Source: DATFVA01 sp963815785
Lineage (GTDB): Bacteria > Bacteroidota > Ignavibacteria > Ignavibacteriales > Ignavibacteriaceae
Assembly (NCBI GenBank): GCA_963815785.1
Contig: CAWFHZ010000013.1
Location: forward strand, 248,001 to 312,000
Reading direction: 5' to 3'
Length of the DNA stretch: 64,000 nt
Part shown: piece by piece, positions 59,453 to 64,000 of the stretch
Position numbering within the stretch: the first letter of the stretch is position 1
Layout of the letters: every line of letters begins with the position of its first letter
Position numbers and translations under genes: made by a program
The notes under the pieces: generated by a model
What the model was told of the DNA's origin: nothing
Database searches by the model: none
Seen by the model: only the letters and a program-made list of their open reading frames with translations

Positions 59453-59758
59453 CTACTCAATCGAAGGTTTATTTTTGTATTCAAAGTCTATCTTGCCCTC
59501 GAGCAATTCATTTAGAGCCTGGATATGAGGTTTTTCTCGTTTTTCAAAATCAAGAGCTATTTTAAGCTGAGCAGGGTTATCGAATTCTTCACCTTCTTCA
59601 TCTCCAGCTGCCACGGGAATTGTTGAAACCAAAGCGTTGTACTCAATTTTATTTTCGTCATTTATCTGGCGTGCTCTTTTTGCTGAAACAATTGCAGCCT
59701 CATAAATATTGGCAGCTTCTTTATCAATCACTCTTAAATCTACCGGTTCTATGTTCAT
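59453..59758 (-). CDS. rpoZ: DNA-directed RNA polymerase subunit omega
   Basis: A 101-residue omega/RPB6-family protein of the Bacteroidota type (AANIYEAAIVSAKRARQIND; EKREKPHIQALNELLEGKID). Overlaps gmk by 4 nt (ATGA) as in many bacteria where gmk and rpoZ are adjacent. Confidence 0.88.
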   Translation of the reverse strand: MNIEPVDLRVIDKEAANIYEAAIVSAKRARQINDENKIEYNALVSTIPVAAGDEEGEEFDNPAQLKIALDFEKREKPHIQALNELLEGKIDFEYKNKPSIE

Positions 59759-60333
59759 TTAGTTTTTCTCCTGATTATATTTTCTATTAAACTTTTTATA
59801 TCAGTTACGGCTTTTTCTATTTCTTCATTATGCACAAAATAATCAAATTTATCTTTATGTCTCAATTCAAATTCTGCTCTTTCAATTCTTTTCTGAAAAT
59901 CAATTTCATCTTCAGTCTGCCTGTTTTTAAGCCTGTTCACCAATTCATCAAAACTAGGCGGAACTATAAAAATCAAAACAGATTCGGGATAATTTTCTTT
60001 TAGTTTCAGAGCTCCTTTAACATCAATTTCAAGAAGAACGCTTTTCCCGTTTTCAATATTATCATCTAAATATTTTTTAAACGATCCATAATAATAATCA
60101 TAAAATTTTTCCCATTCTGCAAATTCATTATTTTCAATTTTCTTTTTGAATTCTTCTTCCGTCAGAAAGAAATAATCTTTACCATTTTTTTCATTCTCTC
60201 GTTTTTTCCTGGTAGTTGCAGAAACAGAAAAAACAAAATCCGGAAATTCTTTAAGAATCCTTTTTATTATAGTAGTCTTGCCGGTACCGCTCGGAGCAGA
60301 AACAATAAATAAAGTTCCTTTAGATTTTTCCAA
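59755..60333 (-). CDS. gmk: Guanylate kinase
   Basis: Converts GMP to GDP. Walker A SAPSGTGKTTI at residues 12-22, then SVSATTRKKRENEKNGKDYF, the GMP-binding block, and VLLEIDVKGALKLKENYP. 192 residues, normal. Follows yicC by 3 nt. Confidence 0.95.
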   Translation of the reverse strand: MEKSKGTLFIVSAPSGTGKTTIIKRILKEFPDFVFSVSATTRKKRENEKNGKDYFFLTEEEFKKKIENNEFAEWEKFYDYYYGSFKKYLDDNIENGKSVLLEIDVKGALKLKENYPESVLIFIVPPSFDELVNRLKNRQTEDEIDFQKRIERAEFELRHKDKFDYFVHNEEIEKAVTDIKSLIENIIRRKTK

Positions 60334-60336
60334 ATA

Positions 60337-61212
60337 TCACTCAATATTTTGAATCTGTTCACGAATTTTTTCAATTTCTTCTTTTATAAGAACCGAATTA
60401 TGAGTAACAGATGTTGATATAGTCTTAGCAGAAATAGTGTTTGCCTCCCTGTTCATCTCCTGGCAAAGGAAGTTAAGTTTGCGTCCCGGTTCTTCGTCCT
60501 TTTCCATACTTTCAAGAAAGAATTTCAGGTGGCTGCGTAATCTTACACATTCTTCAGTAATTTCAGATTTATCAGCTATTAATGCCAGTTCGAGTTCCAG
60601 TCTGTCGGAGTAAGCTGTAACATCTTCAACCAGTGATTTCATACGTTCTTTTAGTTTATTAAAATATTCTTTTACACTGTTACCAGAATCTTCCATTATT
60701 TGGGCAATTTTATCATCGATCGTATTTATTCTTCGTTTTAGATCCTTTGCAAGTTCCTTCCCTTCATTTCTGCGCATTTGTTTTAATTGAATTAACGCTG
60801 ATTCAAGTGCTTTTCTTATTAACACAAAAACTTCATCACCAAATTCTTTGTCACTTTGAAAGAATAAATCTTTGTTATATAACAAATGTTCGAGCTTAAT
60901 CTTTTCAGTAATTTTAGAGATTTTTTTTATCTCTTTTAAAGTTGATAGATAAGACTTCAATTTTTCCTTGTCAACAACGGAAACTCCGCTGCCGATTCCC
61001 GTGTTTTTCAGCTGCAATATTACAGATAACTTACCACGACTCACACTGTTTTTTATCATCTCACGTATCTCATATTCCTTGCTCATAAGAGAATTCGGAA
61101 GTTTAAGATATATATCAAGGAATCTGCTGTTCACACTTTTCAGTTCAACTTCAACGGAAAAATTATCATTTCCGGCTACACCTTTGCCATAGCCGGTCAT
61201 ACTTGAAATCAT
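60337..61212 (-). CDS. yicC: YicC/YloC family endoribonuclease
   Basis: A 291-residue protein starting MISSMTGYGKG; the second Met (MTGYGKG) is the usual family start. It has VELKSVNSRFLDIYLKLP, and a C-terminal DUF1732 part (SHLKFFLESMEKDEEPGRKL, FLCQEMNREANTISAKT). Characterised members cut RNA. Co-directional with gmk and rpoZ. Confidence 0.93.
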   Translation of the reverse strand: MISSMTGYGKGVAGNDNFSVEVELKSVNSRFLDIYLKLPNSLMSKEYEIREMIKNSVSRGKLSVILQLKNTGIGSGVSVVDKEKLKSYLSTLKEIKKISKITEKIKLEHLLYNKDLFFQSDKEFGDEVFVLIRKALESALIQLKQMRRNEGKELAKDLKRRINTIDDKIAQIMEDSGNSVKEYFNKLKERMKSLVEDVTAYSDRLELELALIADKSEITEECVRLRSHLKFFLESMEKDEEPGRKLNFLCQEMNREANTISAKTISTSVTHNSVLIKEEIEKIREQIQNIE

Positions 61213-61302
61213 TTTAAAACCTTAAAAAATAGGAATGTTAAAAATACTCAATTTAAAGCTGCTAATCAAAGCAAATAATTTGCTTCGTTTGATTTCGGCT
61301 GT

Positions 61303-63300
61303 TTAAAAAGCCTCTCCTATTCCAAAATGAAATAAGATATTATCCCAGAAATTCTTTCTGAATATCAGGGTTTTATCGTAAGGATCATAAAGTTTAAAAG
61401 CGAAATCCAAACGAAATGGAGCAACCGAAGAGTAATATCTGAAACCAAAGCCGGGAGAAAGTGCTATTTCATCAAACCTGAATTTTTTATATCCAATCCA
61501 GGTGTTTCCATAATCAAAAAATATTGCGGTACCAAACGTTTGAACAAATTTAAACCTCCATTCAAACGAACCCTCAACCAGGAAAGTACCTCCCTTAATA
61601 TTAACACCATTAATACCATAAACGGTTGTGGCATTTTGTGGAACGAGTTCATTAGATCGCCATCCTCTTACAGAATTACTCCCACCTGCATAAAAAGTCC
61701 TGTTTAACGGAAGTCCGGCGTAGTCCCCATGGTATATTTGAATGCGTCCGATTTTAAATTTAGCTGCAAGGACAGCCATTCTCCGCACGTTAAGAGGAAG
61801 ATAGTATGAAGTATTTATCAAAACTTTATAAAACAATGAACCGGAAAATTCATTACTACTGATTTTACCTATCAGGTAGGGTAACGAATTAGCTTCTTCA
61901 AATAGGATTGAAATCAGATATCCCTCGGTTGGAAAAAGAATATCGTTAGTTGTTGTCCTTCCGAATTCTGCACCAATTATTGATAGAATTTTTCTGGAAA
62001 GACTATCATTATTAGTTCTGTAAACTTCATTACTTTGCTCAACATTATAATTTGTGCTGAGAAAATTAATAGCAGTAAACCGGGGAAGTTCAAAATCAAA
62101 AGTAATTTTTGAACCATAGACAGTGTTGTTATATCTCGGCTGTTTATTTATAGTAGCATAATTCTCCCACGTTCCGAAGATTGGTCTACTAAATAAATAA
62201 GGCTGTTCAAGAGTAATCCTTGCATCAAGGTAACCAAGCAGAGTTGTATCGCGAAAAGAAAATTTTTGAAATAACCTGCTGTAATTCACATTAAAAATAT
62301 CCTGTACTCCAAATGAAGAGCCGATAGTTAATTTTCTTGCATTACCGAAGAAATTTCTTCTTATATAAGATAAACCTAAACCTACATTCAGAGCATTCTG
62401 CTGATTATTAACTATTACTTCGGGAGATAGCTCATTCAATTTCCCAATATTTGCTTCAAGTTTTATCGGAACCCTGGAATCAGTTGTATCAGATTCCACA
62501 CCTGAAATTACAATTGAATTAAAAAGTCCTGTTCTGAATAAACGCTGCTGGCTCCGGCGTAATTTATCCAGATTATAAAGTTCACCCGTTTTTAAATCAC
62601 TTATATCCCGAAGCATCTCTTCTTTTACATAAGGGCTTCCATCACCGGATTTATCAACGATTACAGTATCTATTCTGTATTCTTTACCAATTGTAAAATG
62701 TATATCCATATCCGCTCTGTTTTTTAGCGTGTCAGTTAAGACAACTGTACTATCGTACTGAGCAAATATAAATCCGTTATTAAGTAATGTGGAAACACCC
62801 GAAGAAATTTTTTGCTGTACTACACCTTGAACATATCTTTGAGATGAATCAAATTTTACTTCATCAGAAAATTTTTGCATCGTGATGTCCGGAACATTCT
62901 TTAATCCATCCAGGTTCACCTTGCCATAATTTGAGGCATTACCCTCATCGATCAAATAGTTGAGAGTAACTGATTTGTCCGTTGTGTCAACCTGGTAGTC
63001 ATATGAAACCTTTGTTTGAAAAAAACCATTTGCATTGTAATATGATTTTAACGCCTGCATATCTATTGAGATATTAGATGAGTCAAAGTAGACAGGTTCA
63101 CTGCCAAGACTTGAAAAGGAATTAAGAAATTTCCAGAACCACCAGGGCGTTTCTCTGGAGAGAATTACCCCGTTCAAAGCGGAAGATGATATAGAATTAT
63201 TACCTTTAAAATTGATTTTCTGAAGTTCATACCTTGTGCCTTGCTGTGCAAGAGATGAAACTGAAAAAATCAATACGATAATGCAAATAAACTTAATCAT
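61303..63300 (-). CDS. Omp85/BamA-like outer-membrane protein assembly factor
   Basis: 665 residues from ATG 63298-63300 (MIKFICIIVLIFSVSSLAQ, signal peptide); the codon before is TTG. Several POTRA-like repeats (about residues 22-300; INFKGNNSISSSALNGVILS, VNLDGLKNVPDITMQKF) precede the barrel. The barrel has GGSNSVRGWRSNELVPQ, the Omp85 loop-6 region with RGW, and ends HFGIGEAF. It is larger than the paralogue at 10298-12061 and could be a BamA or a TamA-like partner. Upstream is a lipoprotein gene, 36 nt away. Confidence 0.88.
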   Translation of the reverse strand: MIKFICIIVLIFSVSSLAQQGTRYELQKINFKGNNSISSSALNGVILSRETPWWFWKFLNSFSSLGSEPVYFDSSNISIDMQALKSYYNANGFFQTKVSYDYQVDTTDKSVTLNYLIDEGNASNYGKVNLDGLKNVPDITMQKFSDEVKFDSSQRYVQGVVQQKISSGVSTLLNNGFIFAQYDSTVVLTDTLKNRADMDIHFTIGKEYRIDTVIVDKSGDGSPYVKEEMLRDISDLKTGELYNLDKLRRSQQRLFRTGLFNSIVISGVESDTTDSRVPIKLEANIGKLNELSPEVIVNNQQNALNVGLGLSYIRRNFFGNARKLTIGSSFGVQDIFNVNYSRLFQKFSFRDTTLLGYLDARITLEQPYLFSRPIFGTWENYATINKQPRYNNTVYGSKITFDFELPRFTAINFLSTNYNVEQSNEVYRTNNDSLSRKILSIIGAEFGRTTTNDILFPTEGYLISILFEEANSLPYLIGKISSNEFSGSLFYKVLINTSYYLPLNVRRMAVLAAKFKIGRIQIYHGDYAGLPLNRTFYAGGSNSVRGWRSNELVPQNATTVYGINGVNIKGGTFLVEGSFEWRFKFVQTFGTAIFFDYGNTWIGYKKFRFDEIALSPGFGFRYYSSVAPFRLDFAFKLYDPYDKTLIFRKNFWDNILFHFGIGEAF

Positions 63301-63335
63301 CAAAGTAGGTGTTTTTAAGATAAAGAAAGAGAATT

Positions 63336-63959
63336 TTATTCATCAAGATCAACATCTTTATTCACAATTTTGAAATTTCTATAATCCTTTTTAAATATGT
63401 TTAAGAAAAAGTTTTTAATATCGGGTGTTACATTTTCAGAAAGAAATAAAGATATATTTCTTCCCTGTTCTGTAAAAAGATGCGCGTAATATGTTTGCCG
63501 GTTATTAAAATCTATGAGATAAGAAAAAACTTCTCCTCCGCCGCTTCCGAGATAATAATCAAGTGAGTTATAATATACCATATCGTAATTTTCAGAAGGA
63601 AGTTTTTCTTTTCGAACGAGTGCATCTGTAAAAGATCCTTCCAGTAAATCTGTACTGTAGGAACTATCAAGACTCTCATTCCCTTTTTTTAACAAATGGA
63701 ATTGTATTCCCCATTTATCCGGTTTATTTATTTCAGTACCGGCAACCAGTTCTTTTGTGGTATCAGCGTCAAAAGTTCCTGTTAGTGAAATCTGAACATC
63801 ATTTCCCAAAATCTTTTTTGCTTCCCTAAGTGCAGATTCCGGAGTACTCAGGTCTATTTTATTAACGGGTACATTTTTTTCTTTTTCATTACACGAAAAT
63901 GCAAACAGCACTGAAAAAAATAAAACTGCTGTATAAAACCAATTATTTGATAACAACAT
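63336..63959 (-). CDS. Lipoprotein of unknown function
   Basis: A 207-residue protein with a lipobox (VLFFSVLFAFSC) and acidic-basic linker. The mature part carries SLTGTFDADTTKELVAGTEI and a glycine patch (YYLGSGGGEVFSYLIDF). No family recognised. Its ATG lies inside the 3' end of the next upstream frame (63943-64000), so the two are coupled. Precedes the BamA-like gene. Confidence 0.65.
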   Translation of the reverse strand: MLLSNNWFYTAVLFFSVLFAFSCNEKEKNVPVNKIDLSTPESALREAKKILGNDVQISLTGTFDADTTKELVAGTEINKPDKWGIQFHLLKKGNESLDSSYSTDLLEGSFTDALVRKEKLPSENYDMVYYNSLDYYLGSGGGEVFSYLIDFNNRQTYYAHLFTEQGRNISLFLSENVTPDIKNFFLNIFKKDYRNFKIVNKDVDLDE

Positions 63960-64000
63960 TAGTTCCTTTCGATACTACGGTATAAAGTTCGTGAATGTCT
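63943..64000 (-). CDS. C-terminal end of an unidentified upstream gene (partial)
   Basis: Frame on the minus strand from the right edge to TAA at 63943-63945 gives DIHELYTVVSKGTNVVIK. It overlaps the ATG of the lipoprotein gene by 17 nt. 18 residues only, too short to assign; coding is inferred from the overlap and protein-like sequence. Confidence 0.4.
   Translation of the reverse strand, partial: DIHELYTVVSKGTNVVIK

Noticed and set aside
61265..61293. Nested palindrome (AAGCAAATAATTTGCTT with ATCAAA/TTTGAT flanks) after the BamA-like gene, as a terminator
   Set aside because: No T run follows on the minus strand and the centre allows only a one-base loop.

Overview
The window looks like a chromosomal segment of an AT-rich, outer-membrane-bearing bacterium of the Ignavibacteria / Chlorobi side of Bacteroidota. 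Three exported proteins end in the PNPFNP-type C-terminal sorting domain (type IX secretion). There is a GWxTD-domain protein, LptE, two Omp85 barrels, a TonB-dependent receptor, a Bacteroidota-type RNA polymerase omega, and promoters with a TAnnTTTG element. Shine-Dalgarno sequences are nevertheless strong before several genes, unlike the classical Bacteroidia. There are no insertion sequences, prophage genes or CRISPR arrays, and the gene content is mostly housekeeping and envelope.

Layout. 1-0.8 kb: the 5' part of a DUF3795 Cys-rich gene and gene-poor DNA with two small ORF remnants. 0.8-6.3 kb: uvrA, then mlaE-mlaF-mlaD lipid transport. 6.5-17.8 kb: two exported unknowns, then yraN, rnhB, a UbiA prenyltransferase, an Omp85 protein, a PfkB kinase, a GWxTD protein, rimO, cdsA, a zinc-ribbon protein and a CPBP protease. 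17.9-18.8 kb: a Xre/RES toxin-antitoxin pair with its own promoter and probable operator. 18.8-28.9 kb: envelope and repair genes (DUF3108, GT9, Mpg, TPR, GT2, lptE, sigma-54 activator, MBL hydrolase, SPOR protein), miaB, an unannotated 51-residue membrane protein and a sugar transferase. 29-36.5 kb: secreted proteins with sorting signals (one carrying a cupredoxin domain), a TIGR01777 epimerase, a secreted YciI-like protein and a ScyD/E lipoprotein. 36.6-45 kb: a small HEAT-like protein, then a likely operon of Ser/Thr kinase-TPR, TonB-dependent receptor and GAF hybrid histidine kinase/AraC regulator, the last split by a -1 frameshift at a T_TTA_AAA heptamer. 45.2-50.8 kb: one rRNA operon (16S, tRNA-Ile, tRNA-Ala, 23S, 5S, minus strand) with tandem promoters, a leader hairpin, boxA-like sites and a terminator. 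50.8-55 kb: polysaccharide genes (SLBB export protein, rfbB, a frameshifted rmlD-like gene) and a glycine-rich outer-membrane protein. 55-64 kb: DUF1460, dnaB, a family-4 uracil-DNA glycosylase, coaBC, rpoZ, gmk, yicC, a BamA-like protein and a lipoprotein.

The genes fit a free-living diderm that builds a polysaccharide-coated envelope and exports proteins by type IX secretion. The most unusual parts are the kinase / TonB receptor / split hybrid regulator operon, the toxin-antitoxin operator, and the rRNA leader, which combines an E. coli-like -35 (TTGACA) with a Bacteroidota -7 element (TAnnTTTG) and a terminator-like hairpin. Two genes need a single-base shift to read through, so either the assembly has indels or these genes are decaying or recoded.
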